Part shown: positions 9,631 through 17,471 of the stretch, one piece after another
Numbering within the stretch: the first letter of the stretch is position 1
Layout: every line of letters begins with the position of its first letter
Assembly (NCBI GenBank): GCA_965230375.1
Contig: CBDDKU010000002.1
Span: 104,753-168,752 of the forward strand
Length of the DNA stretch: 64,000 nt
Source: CBDDKU01 sp965230375
GTDB taxonomy: Bacteria; Bacteroidota; Bacteroidia; Flavobacteriales_D; Cryomorphaceae
Reading direction: 5' to 3'
Position numbers and translations under genes: made by a program
The notes under the pieces: generated by a model
Databases searched by the model: none
What the model was told of the DNA's origin: nothing
The model's input: only the letters and a program-made list of their open reading frames with translations

Positions 9631-10206
9631 ATGAAAAAGTTTTCTTTGCTCGCGGTCATGATGGTAATCGCCGCTTTTTCTTTCGGACAAGAACAAGGTC
9701 TCTTCAGAGGTAACGCCGGCGGTGGGGTTGCCATCCCATCTGGTGGTGCTGGAGTTATGTTCAACATGGAAGGTAACTACAATATTTTGGACAACATGAA
9801 CGTAGGTATCCGTTACGGGACTGCTTTTATGGTAAAAAACATCACTTCAGACGAATTTGAAGAAGATATTGAAGCAGATATGGGAGGGAACAGTTCGATT
9901 TTAGCGACAACTGATTACTTCTTTACAACAAGCAGCTCATTTACCCCATTTGTAGGTGGTGGTCTTGGATATTACATGCTTTCAAACATCAGTGTATCAG
10001 ACTTTGATTCAGACGAAGATGTAAGCGTAGATGGTAAGTTTGGATTCATGCTTCGCGGTGGATTCGAAGTTGGAAAATTCCGCTTGTCTATGGAGTACGA
10101 TATTGTACCAAAGACGGAAGTTGATGATGACTTCGCAGATTACGAAATCAAGAACTCTTACTTTGGAATCACTGCTGGAATGTTTTTCGGCGGTGGAAGG
10201 TGGTAA
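9631..10206 (+). CDS. Outer-membrane beta-barrel protein
   Basis: A 191-residue exported protein with a signal peptide (about 1-19, ending FSFGQ). The mature part is glycine-rich, with alternating hydrophobic strands and short acidic turns and an aromatic C-terminal end (YFGITAGMFFGGGRW). This is the pattern of a small eight-stranded OmpW/OmpX-like barrel (outer membrane protein beta-barrel domain family). Function is unknown; such proteins are often abundant porin-like or adhesive components. It has its own candidate promoter and a strong terminator, so it is a single-gene unit that may be well expressed. Confidence 0.8.
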   Translation: MKKFSLLAVMMVIAAFSFGQEQGLFRGNAGGGVAIPSGGAGVMFNMEGNYNILDNMNVGIRYGTAFMVKNITSDEFEEDIEADMGGNSSILATTDYFFTTSSSFTPFVGGGLGYYMLSNISVSDFDSDEDVSVDGKFGFMLRGGFEVGKFRLSMEYDIVPKTEVDDDFADYEIKNSYFGITAGMFFGGGRW

Positions 10207-10224
10207 GAAATCTCCAAATGATAG

Positions 10225-10261
10225 AAAGCCCCCTGACGAATCAATGTCAGGGGGCTTTTTT
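10225..10261 (+). terminator. Rho-independent terminator of the barrel gene
   Basis: A 13-bp perfect stem (AAAGCCCCCTGAC 10225-10237 with GTCAGGGGGCTTT 10246-10258) has an 8-base loop and runs into a T tract. It lies 19 bases past the plus-strand stop. The minus-strand gene that ends at 10285 may also use it, though its T tract on that side is short. Confidence 0.92.
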
Positions 10262-10284
10262 GTTCTTTTATGTACGGTGTTCAG

Positions 10285-10808
10285 CTACAGATTAAAACTG
10301 TAAATTACTTTCAATTGCAAGTCAATTGTTTCAAAATCAAAACTTTTGGAATATTGGGCTCCAAGATCAGCTGATAAGTGCTTACCAAATACGTAGCCGA
10401 CAGAGGGTGTCAGGTTGTAGCCTTGATCTTCATCAACGACTTCATCTCCTACCATTCTGTTGGTATATTGAAATCGCGTGTAGTTTATCCCTCCAATCAA
10501 ACCAGCATACACACCTTTGTCTTGTGATTGCAAAAAATACCGACCTCCGACCTGAACAGGTATCATCACCGGATTTCTACTTCCTTGCCAAAATTTAACT
10601 CCTACTTCTCCAACAAGAGCGAATTTGCTGGTAATCCCTAGTTCATAAGATCCTGCGAACCATAGCTAAGGTAGTCGACATCGAAGTGTTTAAAGTCCAT
10701 CAAATCAGTCCCGGCAAGGGCTCCAACTTGAAGTTTGTCTGATCGTGCGTCTACCTGAGTAGACAGAGCCAGAATGGCTATTCCAAAAAGTAAGCTTTTG
10801 ATTTTCAT
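10285..10808 (-). pseudogene. Outer-membrane barrel protein, frameshifted tandem copy
   Basis: A tandem duplicate of the gene at 10882-11412. The ATG at 10808 starts a signal peptide (MKIKSLLFGIAILALSTQ) and about 56 codons before TAG at 10638-10640. The remainder, ending VIYSFNL as in the intact copy, continues in another frame from about 10660. Adding one T in the GGTTCG at about 10660 gives LSYGFAGSYELGITSKFALV, which matches FGIAGTYEFGISNKFALV in the paralogue, so one base is missing. The upstream leader is also duplicated (TAACGAAACAGGTACAACG against TAACGAAACAGATATAACG). It is either a decaying duplicate or a sequence error. Confidence 0.85.
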
Positions 10809-10881
10809 CGTTGTACCTGTTTCGTTAGTAGCAACAAAAAAAAAACACGAATCTTATGATTCTAGATTTCTATTCACCTAA

Positions 10882-11412
10882 TTACAAGTTAAAGCTGTAG
10901 ACCAACTTCAATCTCATATCAACAAAATTCTCCCCATAGAAGGTGTAATGCGATCCTACATCAGCCGAGAAATGCTGACCAAATACATACCCGAATGATG
11001 GTGTTATGCTATACCCTTGATCCGTATATTCTGAACCAGATCTTCTTCCAGGAATGCTTTCATCATAACTTGAGCGTGAAAAGTTAATCCCTCCCATTAA
11101 GCCAGCGTAAAGCCCATTATCCTGCGATTTTAAGAAGTATCTTCCTCCCACCTGAATCGGAATAAATTCAACTCTTTGGTCCCAATCCAAATTATACCAT
11201 CTCTGATATCCAACATCTCCTACTAGGGCAAATTTATTTGAGATCCCGAACTCGTAAGTTCCAGCGATCCCAAATGTATAGGGATTAGACTGAGAAAAAT
11301 CTGAAATTGCGATCCCGCCAAATACGCCAATTTGAAGTTTGTCTGATTGGGCGTTTACCTGAGCAGTCAATGCCAGAGCCGCGATTATAATGAGTAAGTT
11401 TTTGATTTTCAT
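10882..11412 (-). CDS. Outer-membrane beta-barrel protein, intact tandem copy
   Basis: A 176-residue exported protein with a signal peptide (about 1-21, ending VNAQ) and a small beta-barrel pattern that ends in LKLVYSFNL with a terminal aromatic. It shares segments such as QVGGRYFLKSQDNG, YAGLMGGIN and PSFGYVFG with the broken copy downstream. Family members are porin-like or OmpX-like proteins of unknown role. The leader TAACGAAACAGATATAACG before the ATG is conserved with the duplicate. A terminator belonging to the aconitase gene separates it from that gene, so it must have its own promoter within about 40 bases. Confidence 0.8.
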   Translation of the reverse strand: MKIKNLLIIIAALALTAQVNAQSDKLQIGVFGGIAISDFSQSNPYTFGIAGTYEFGISNKFALVGDVGYQRWYNLDWDQRVEFIPIQVGGRYFLKSQDNGLYAGLMGGINFSRSSYDESIPGRRSGSEYTDQGYSITPSFGYVFGQHFSADVGSHYTFYGENFVDMRLKLVYSFNL

Positions 11413-11445
11413 CGTTATATCTGTTTCGTTAGAGAAATAAATATA

Positions 11446-11477
11446 AAAAAAATCCCGAACCAGCAGGTTCGGGATTT
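11446..11477 (-). terminator. Rho-independent terminator of aconitase
   Basis: A 12-bp perfect stem (AAATCCCGAACC 11450-11461 with GGTTCGGGATTT 11466-11477, loop AGCA) lies 28 bases beyond the aconitase stop. It is followed on the minus strand by at least seven T residues. Confidence 0.92.
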
Positions 11478-11504
11478 TTAACTTAAGACTTAGTCTTCTA
11501 TCGT

Positions 11505-13769
11505 CTATGCCTGCAATTTCTTAATCAAGTTAAGTGCAGACCCCGCTTTAAACCAATCAATTTGGTTAGCGTTGTAGGTATGATTACATACTATCTTGTC
11601 TTCTGATCCGTCAGCGTGCTTCACCAAAAGCGTGATAGGCTTATCGGGTGCAAACTGGTCCAGATCCAAAGTAGAGATCGTATCATCTTCCTGAATCTTA
11701 TCGTAGTCAGCTTCGTTGGCAAAAGTCAAACCGAGCATCCCTTGTTTCTTCAAGTTCGTTTCGTGGATACGTGCGAAAGATTTAACCAAGACGATGCGAA
11801 CTCCAAGGTGTCTTGGCTGCATTGCTGCGTGCTCGCGTGAAGACCCTTCACCGTAGTTGTGATCTCCAACTACAATAGTAGGAATACCCGCTGCCTTGTA
11901 TTCACGCTGAACATCCGGTACACCACCATACTCACCGTTGAGTTGGTTCTTTACTTTATCAGTTTCCTGGTTAAATGCGTTTACCGCACCTGTCAAGGTA
12001 TTGTTTGAAATATTGTCAAGGTGTCCTCTGAAGCGCAACCACGGCCCTGCCATTGAAATATGGTCAGTGGTACATTTTCCAAAGGCTTTGATCAAAAGCT
12101 TCATACCTTCAATATTCTTTCCATCCCACGGAGCGAATGGTGAGAGCAATTGAAGTCTCTTTGATTCTGGGCTCACAACAACATCAACGCTAGAACCATC
12201 TTCTGCCGGAGCCTTGTAGCCTGCATCTTCAACTGCAAATCCTTTTGGTGGAAGCTCCCACCCTGTAGGCTCAGCCAGTTTTACTTCTTCGCCCTTGTCA
12301 TTCACCAAGGTATCAGTGATTGGGTTAAATCCGAGGTCTCCTGATATTGCAATTGCTGCAACCATTTCAGGAGAAGTAACAAAAGCGTGGGTATTGGGGT
12401 TTCCATCAGCGCGCTTCGCAAAGTTTCTGTTGAATGAGTGAACGATTGAGTTCTTCTCACCTTTTTCAGCTCCACTTCGTGCCCATTGACCAATACATGG
12501 CCCACAAGCATTCGTAAAGATCCTCGCCCCTAGCTTATCGAAAGTGTCGATAAACCCATCGCGCTCTATCGTGTAACGAACCTGCTCAGACCCAGGGTTT
12601 ATTCCAAAATCGGCTTTAGGCTTAAGCCCTTTTGCCAGAGCATCTTCAGCGATCGAACATGCTCTTGAAATATCTTCATAAGATGAGTTCGTACAAGATC
12701 CGATAAGTCCCCACTCAATTTTAGTCGGCCAGTCGTTGGCGGCTGCTTTCTTTTTCATTTCGGCAACCGGGGTAGCCAAATCTGGAGTAAAAGGACCATT
12801 AACGTGTGGGCTCAATGTCGACAAGTCAATTTCAATAACTTGATCGAAGTACTTTTCTGGGTTGGCGTATACTTCGTCATCTCCTGTCAGGTGGTCTTTG
12901 ATTCCATTTGCCAATTCAGCTACTTCCGTACGACCAGTGGCACGTAGATATCGCTCCATTGACTCGTCGTAACCGAATGTAGATGTCGTAGCTCCGATCT
13001 CTGCACCCATGTTACAAATGGTACCTTTTCCAGTACAAGAAAGGCTTTTAGCTCCTTCGCCAAAATATTCAACGATACAACCTGTACCACCTTTTACAGT
13101 GAGGATTCCAGCGACCTTCAAGATCACGTCTTTCGGGGCTGTCCATCCATTGAGTTTTCCGGTCAGTTTAACACCAATGAGTTTTGGAAACTTGAGTTCC
13201 CATGGCATTCCAGCCATTACATCAACGGCATCAGCTCCACCAACACCTACTGCAACCATACCGAGTCCACCGGCATTAACTGTGTGCGAATCCGTTCCAA
13301 TCATCATTCCCCCAGGGAAGGCGTAGTTTTCGAGCACTACCTGGTGGATGATACCAGCACCTGGCTTCCAGAATCCGATTCCGTATTTGTTCGAAACAGA
13401 CTCCAGGAAGTTGAATACTTCAGAACTTGTGTTGATCGCGTTTTGCAAATCTTCAGTGGCACCTACTTTTGCCTGGATCAAGTGATCGCAGTGAACAGTA
13501 GAAGGAACTGCTGTTTGCTTTTTACCCGCTTGCATAAACTGCAACAATGCCATTTGAGCTGTCGCATCTTGCATAGCAATTCGGTCTGGTGCAAAGTCAA
13601 CATATGACTTTCCACGCGTATACTCCTCAGTCGCATTTCCCTGCGAGAGGTGGGTATACAAAATCTTTTCTGTAAGGGTCAGTGGTCTATTGAGCATTTT
13701 ACGAGCCGCTTCTACACCTGAAGGGAATCGCTCGTAGACCGCCTTAATCATGTCTATATCGAATACCAT
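11505..13769 (-). CDS. acn: Aconitate hydratase, mitochondrial type
   Basis: A 754-residue [4Fe-4S] enzyme that interconverts citrate and isocitrate in the TCA cycle. Cluster-ligand cysteines are visible in GLIGSCTNSSYEDI and NACGPCIGQW. Substrate-binding patterns include GTDSHTVNAGGLGM and the C-terminal swivel domain GDHNYGEGSSREHAAMQPR. The length and N-terminus (FDIDMIKAVYERF) are closer to mitochondrial and Bacteroidota aconitase than to E. coli AcnA (about 890) or AcnB (865). It is monocistronic with its own terminator, and the 110-base gap upstream is shared with the divergent permease gene. Confidence 0.96.
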   Translation of the reverse strand: MVFDIDMIKAVYERFPSGVEAARKMLNRPLTLTEKILYTHLSQGNATEEYTRGKSYVDFAPDRIAMQDATAQMALLQFMQAGKKQTAVPSTVHCDHLIQAKVGATEDLQNAINTSSEVFNFLESVSNKYGIGFWKPGAGIIHQVVLENYAFPGGMMIGTDSHTVNAGGLGMVAVGVGGADAVDVMAGMPWELKFPKLIGVKLTGKLNGWTAPKDVILKVAGILTVKGGTGCIVEYFGEGAKSLSCTGKGTICNMGAEIGATTSTFGYDESMERYLRATGRTEVAELANGIKDHLTGDDEVYANPEKYFDQVIEIDLSTLSPHVNGPFTPDLATPVAEMKKKAAANDWPTKIEWGLIGSCTNSSYEDISRACSIAEDALAKGLKPKADFGINPGSEQVRYTIERDGFIDTFDKLGARIFTNACGPCIGQWARSGAEKGEKNSIVHSFNRNFAKRADGNPNTHAFVTSPEMVAAIAISGDLGFNPITDTLVNDKGEEVKLAEPTGWELPPKGFAVEDAGYKAPAEDGSSVDVVVSPESKRLQLLSPFAPWDGKNIEGMKLLIKAFGKCTTDHISMAGPWLRFRGHLDNISNNTLTGAVNAFNQETDKVKNQLNGEYGGVPDVQREYKAAGIPTIVVGDHNYGEGSSREHAAMQPRHLGVRIVLVKSFARIHETNLKKQGMLGLTFANEADYDKIQEDDTISTLDLDQFAPDKPITLLVKHADGSEDKIVCNHTYNANQIDWFKAGSALNLIKKLQA

Positions 13770-13880
13770 ATTTGGAGAATTTTGAAGTGGCGCGAATTTA
13801 CCAATTTATGATGAGTGGTTAAAGCTCCCCAGACGATATTCGTAGTTTTACATCAAGTATTTACCTAAAACAGGTTTTTA

Positions 13881-15125
13881 GTGAAAAGTTTTCACATTGA
13901 GAACATCAAAATAGCCATTGGGGCCATCAAGGGTCAGCTCCTGCGCACCATTCTTACCGCCCTAATTATCGCTGTGGGTATCACAGCCCTTGTCGGTATT
14001 CTGACCTCGATCACTGCCCTTCAGAACAAAATAGAAGACAATTTTTCCCGAATGGGATCCAACACCTTCAATATCCGTTCGAATGTGGGCGGAATGGGTG
14101 GATTTCACCGAGGTGAGCGCGCGAAGCAAAATGAACCTATTCTCTACAGAGAGGCCATGCGGTTTCTGGACCTATACGATTATCCGGCTACCACTTCTGT
14201 ATCAGCCATGATCAGTTTTGCCGCTACAGTGAAACACCAGTCAGAAAAAACAGACCCCAATGTACAGGTCATAGCGGGAAGTCAAGGCTACCTGGCCACG
14301 GCTGGCTATTTTATCGAGCGAGGGCGAGATTTCAATGGGACTGAGCATGAACTTGGTACTCAGGTAGCGCTCATCGGTGCTGATGTCGTCCAAAAAATCT
14401 TCAGCCAAGGAGTTGTAGATCCTCTGGGCAAGGAGATTTTTATTGGTGGAAAGAAGCTACTTGTTGTCGGGCTTCTCGAATCGAAAGGCGATAGTTTTGG
14501 GATGGGAGGTGACAATCAGGTTATTATACCATTGCGTACAGCACGCTTAAATTTTCTTGGAGCCAACAACGATTATGTCATAAACATTCAAACTGCAAAG
14601 GCCGAAGAACTGGAAGCCGCCCAGCAAGCAGCTTCAGGGATAATGCGGTCTGTGCGCCGAGACAAGCCCAATGAGAAAAACTCTTTTGGTATCACCCAGA
14701 GCGATAGTATGGCCAATATGATACTGGAACAGATTTCGGTGATTGCCCTCATCGCCACATTGATTGGTTCAATCACATTGCTCGGAGCAGCGATAGGGCT
14801 CATGAATATCATGCTGGTAAGTGTGACAGAGCGCACCAGAGAAATTGGAATTAGAAAGGCTATTGGAGCCAGCTCAAGCCGCATCCGCAATCAATTTTTG
14901 GTCGAAGCTATTCTTATCGGGCAGCTGGGCGGATTCTTGGGAATCATTCTGGGAATAGCAGCGGGAAATGCCGTATCGCTTTTCATCGGCTCTTCTTTCA
15001 TCATCCCTTGGACCTGGATCATTATGGGTGTGGTGCTCTGCTTTATAGTCGGTGTTGTAAGTGGCTATTATCCTGCCAAGAAAGCGGCATCGCTCGATCC
15101 GATCGATGCCCTGAGATACGAGTAA
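13881..15125 (+). CDS. ABC transporter permease, MacB/FtsX type
   Basis: A 414-residue membrane protein. One N-terminal transmembrane helix (about 18-40) is followed by a large periplasmic MacB_PCD domain (about 45-260) and a C-terminal FtsX domain with three helices and the coupling motif ERTREIGIRKAIGASSSRI. This is the type VII ABC architecture used for mechanotransmission, such as macrolide, lipoprotein or peptide export. The partner ATPase and adaptor are not adjacent, so the substrate is unknown. The start is GTG at 13881; no better ATG exists, and the first residues (KSFHIENIKIAIGAIKGQLL) fit the family. Confidence 0.9.
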   Translation: MKSFHIENIKIAIGAIKGQLLRTILTALIIAVGITALVGILTSITALQNKIEDNFSRMGSNTFNIRSNVGGMGGFHRGERAKQNEPILYREAMRFLDLYDYPATTSVSAMISFAATVKHQSEKTDPNVQVIAGSQGYLATAGYFIERGRDFNGTEHELGTQVALIGADVVQKIFSQGVVDPLGKEIFIGGKKLLVVGLLESKGDSFGMGGDNQVIIPLRTARLNFLGANNDYVINIQTAKAEELEAAQQAASGIMRSVRRDKPNEKNSFGITQSDSMANMILEQISVIALIATLIGSITLLGAAIGLMNIMLVSVTERTREIGIRKAIGASSSRIRNQFLVEAILIGQLGGFLGIILGIAAGNAVSLFIGSSFIIPWTWIIMGVVLCFIVGVVSGYYPAKKAASLDPIDALRYE

Positions 15126-15193
15126 AAACGGGGGTTCACCCGGCATACCACAAAAAAGGTATTTTTCTCAAAATCGATATTTGACTCTTGTCG

Positions 15194-15210
15194 GAATCAA
15201 TTTCTGATTC
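15194..15210. promoter_or_regulatory. Possible operator dyad upstream of the haem operon
   Basis: GAATCA (15194-15199) and TGATTC (15205-15210) form a perfect 6-5-6 inverted repeat 42 bases before the first start codon of the haem-type operon. Its place in the promoter region fits an iron- or redox-responsive operator, but I know of no matching consensus for this group, so the regulator is not identified. Confidence 0.3.
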
Positions 15211-15251
15211 TTTCTTTGTGCTAATTTAAAACCAGTCTAAATAAAAATAGC

Positions 15252-16463
15252 GTGAAAATCAAAGCTCTACTCATAGGATCAATTTTGGCTACTACCAATA
15301 TGGTAGGCCAAGTCGTAAATGAAACGGTAGAAACCGGTCCGAATTATGGACAGCAAATCTGGTACGACCTTCAAACAGGAAATCAGTATAGCGCAGATCT
15401 AAACAATTGGGATTTGGCATTCGAAATCTCTGGCTTTACAGCATCTATCCGAGCAAATTGCCAAAAAGGGTTGGAAGTGTACAATGCACCAGTTGCTATT
15501 GAAGACTGGGCGTCACTTAATTCTGATGCCGAAGTTGAAAGTTGGGAAAAACTTTACAACAGCGAGACGAGTTGGGGTGTTGGGGCATTCAACAAGTACA
15601 GCTCATCAGAAACAGACCTGGGATGGGGCGATTACAACTTTATCACCCATGTGGTAACAGGTGACAGCGTACAAGTCATCAAACTTGCCGATGAGACATA
15701 CAAGAAAATCATGATTGAATCTCTGGCGGGTGGTATTTACACTTTCACTTATGCCAATCTAGATGGTTCTGATGAAGTCAGCATGGAAATCGATAAGGCC
15801 GACTACACAGGAAAAAACTTTGTGTACTTCAGCATCGAAACGGGTGAAATACTCGATCGCGAGCCACTTTCATCAGAGTGGGACATCACATTCACGAAGT
15901 ACATCGCAGACTACAATGGCGTCCCATATGCAGTAACTGGTGTATTGCACAACCACTATGTGCAAGTGAGTGAAGTTGGCGATACAGATGTGACCGTTGC
16001 CGAGCCAGGCGACTTTAGCACAGCTATCAATACCATTGGCTTTGATTGGAAAGCATTTGATTTCTCGACTGGATGGGAGCTCACAGAAGATTTGAGCTAC
16101 TTCGTTCAAACAGAAAACGGAGACACATACCAGATTGTATTCACCGGCTTTGGTGGATCTGGCACAGGAGTATACGAAATGGGCATCAGCTTTTACGGAG
16201 TATTGAGCTCAAACGATGTTGATCCAACTGCAGGTCTCTCAATTTTCCCAAATCCAAGTACCACTGGATCTTTCCAGATCGAAGGAATTGAAGGAAACAC
16301 AAACATTCAGTTGATTGACCAAACGGGTCGCGTTGTGCGCTCGATCGAAAGTGCTAACCGCACAGAAAGAGTGTCAACTGATGGCCTTTCTTCAGGAATC
16401 TACTTTGTTCGCGTGAACCAAGATGCGCAAACAACTACATACAAAATCATCATCAACGGTTAA
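15252..16463 (+). CDS. HmuY-like haem-binding protein with T9SS sorting domain
   Basis: A 403-residue secreted protein with a signal peptide of about 19 residues. The body (about 22-315) resembles HmuY, the haemophore family of Bacteroidota. It shares with the lipoprotein at 19670 the opening VETGPNYGQQIWYDL, a WDLAFE block, a WDITFTKY block and the C-terminal block GFDWKAFDF ... YFVQTENGDTYQIVF. Residues from about 320 form a T9SS type A sorting domain (LSIFPNPSTTGSFQIEG ... GIYFVRV), so it should be released or attached at the cell surface by the type IX secretion system. Start is GTG at 15252. It is the first gene of an operon and is followed after 4 bases by the next. The haem role is inferred from family and neighbours. 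Confidence 0.72.
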   Translation: MKIKALLIGSILATTNMVGQVVNETVETGPNYGQQIWYDLQTGNQYSADLNNWDLAFEISGFTASIRANCQKGLEVYNAPVAIEDWASLNSDAEVESWEKLYNSETSWGVGAFNKYSSSETDLGWGDYNFITHVVTGDSVQVIKLADETYKKIMIESLAGGIYTFTYANLDGSDEVSMEIDKADYTGKNFVYFSIETGEILDREPLSSEWDITFTKYIADYNGVPYAVTGVLHNHYVQVSEVGDTDVTVAEPGDFSTAINTIGFDWKAFDFSTGWELTEDLSYFVQTENGDTYQIVFTGFGGSGTGVYEMGISFYGVLSSNDVDPTAGLSIFPNPSTTGSFQIEGIEGNTNIQLIDQTGRVVRSIESANRTERVSTDGLSSGIYFVRVNQDAQTTTYKIIING

Positions 16464-16467
16464 TACC

Positions 16468-17373
16468 ATGAAAAATCTGACCACCCTTTTTCTAGCCCTT
16501 ATCGCTACTACGAGCCTATTCTCGCAGGATGCGAAGAAATCTGCAGACATCGAAGCCATTAAATCGATGGTGGGATGCTACAAAGTTACCTTTGACTTTG
16601 CAGAGACCTTTTCTCCTGACACAGCTTATGAATACTACGACCGATACAGTACATCGGGAATCGAGTATGTAACAATCGTTGCAGATGAGCCGAACTTTAT
16701 TTCGTTTCAACACCTGCTGGTCATCAACGACACAATGGTAATCAAGCACTGGCGACAGGACTGGGTTTACGAAGAGAAAGAACTTCTCGTATACGACAAA
16801 GATCAAACTTGGAAGAAGATCAGTTTTACCGACGAAGAAGTCGCTGGAACGTGGACTCAAAAAGTGTTTCAAGTAGACGATAGCCCGAGATACGAAGCAA
16901 AAGGTACGTGGGTTCACGTAGACGGTAAGCACTACTGGGAGGCTACTGGCGATGCTCCCCTTCCACGAAGAGAGTATACCAAGCGAAGCGACTACAACGT
17001 GATGCGTCGAAACAGCCGCGTTGAAATCACCGAAAACGGTTGGTTCCTCGAGCAGGACAATGAGAAAATCGTTCGAGACGAAACAGGCGATAAAGTAATT
17101 TGCTACGAGAAGGGTATGGAAGCTTTTACTTCGGGTGATTATAGTTGCCAAACGGCAGTAGATTACTGGGAGAAAAACAGCATTTTCTGGAATGACGTGC
17201 GCTTGGCATGGGATGAATTGTTTGAAGAAAATCAAACGATGAAAATGAAGGCCAAAGTCGACAATAAGCACCTATGGCAAAACTTGTTTGAAATGGGTGG
17301 CACATACGACAAGTCAACAAAGAAACACCGTGCAGAAATCAAGGAGTGTATTGCAAAATACATGGAATCCTAA
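16468..17373 (+). CDS. DUF6607-like secreted protein of the haem operon
   Basis: A 301-residue protein with a signal peptide (MKNLTTLFLALIATTSLFSQ). The mature part matches, as I recall it, the DUF6607 family: DIEAIKSMVGCYKVTFDFAE at the front, IIKHWRQDW-like VIKHWRQDW in the middle, then TWVHVDGKHYWE, PLPRREYTKRSDYNVM and a helical C-terminus. Function is not established. Family members are commonly found beside HmuY and TonB-dependent receptors, as here, which suggests a periplasmic or outer-membrane helper in haem acquisition. The ATG at 16468 was chosen because it begins the signal peptide 4 bases after the preceding stop; the frame is open upstream but not signal-like. Confidence 0.75.
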   Translation: MKNLTTLFLALIATTSLFSQDAKKSADIEAIKSMVGCYKVTFDFAETFSPDTAYEYYDRYSTSGIEYVTIVADEPNFISFQHLLVINDTMVIKHWRQDWVYEEKELLVYDKDQTWKKISFTDEEVAGTWTQKVFQVDDSPRYEAKGTWVHVDGKHYWEATGDAPLPRREYTKRSDYNVMRRNSRVEITENGWFLEQDNEKIVRDETGDKVICYEKGMEAFTSGDYSCQTAVDYWEKNSIFWNDVRLAWDELFEENQTMKMKAKVDNKHLWQNLFEMGGTYDKSTKKHRAEIKECIAKYMES

Positions 17374-17471
17374 TTCTGAAACAGAGAGACGAGCGTGATC
17401 TCAGACCAAAACACAATCAGTTATTCAAGCTGCTCGGCACATCACTCATTCCCACTAACAGAAAGGCTAGT

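Noticed and set aside
16516..17271. 251-codon minus-strand frame inside the DUF6607-like gene
   Set aside because: Its product is cysteine- and phenylalanine-rich with no family pattern, and the plus-strand gene fits an operon and signal peptide.
17346..17471. Extension of the TonB receptor to the ATG at 17346
   Set aside because: It overlaps the preceding gene by 28 bases and would place 42 hydrophilic residues ahead of the signal peptide. The TTG at 17472 follows a good ribosome site.
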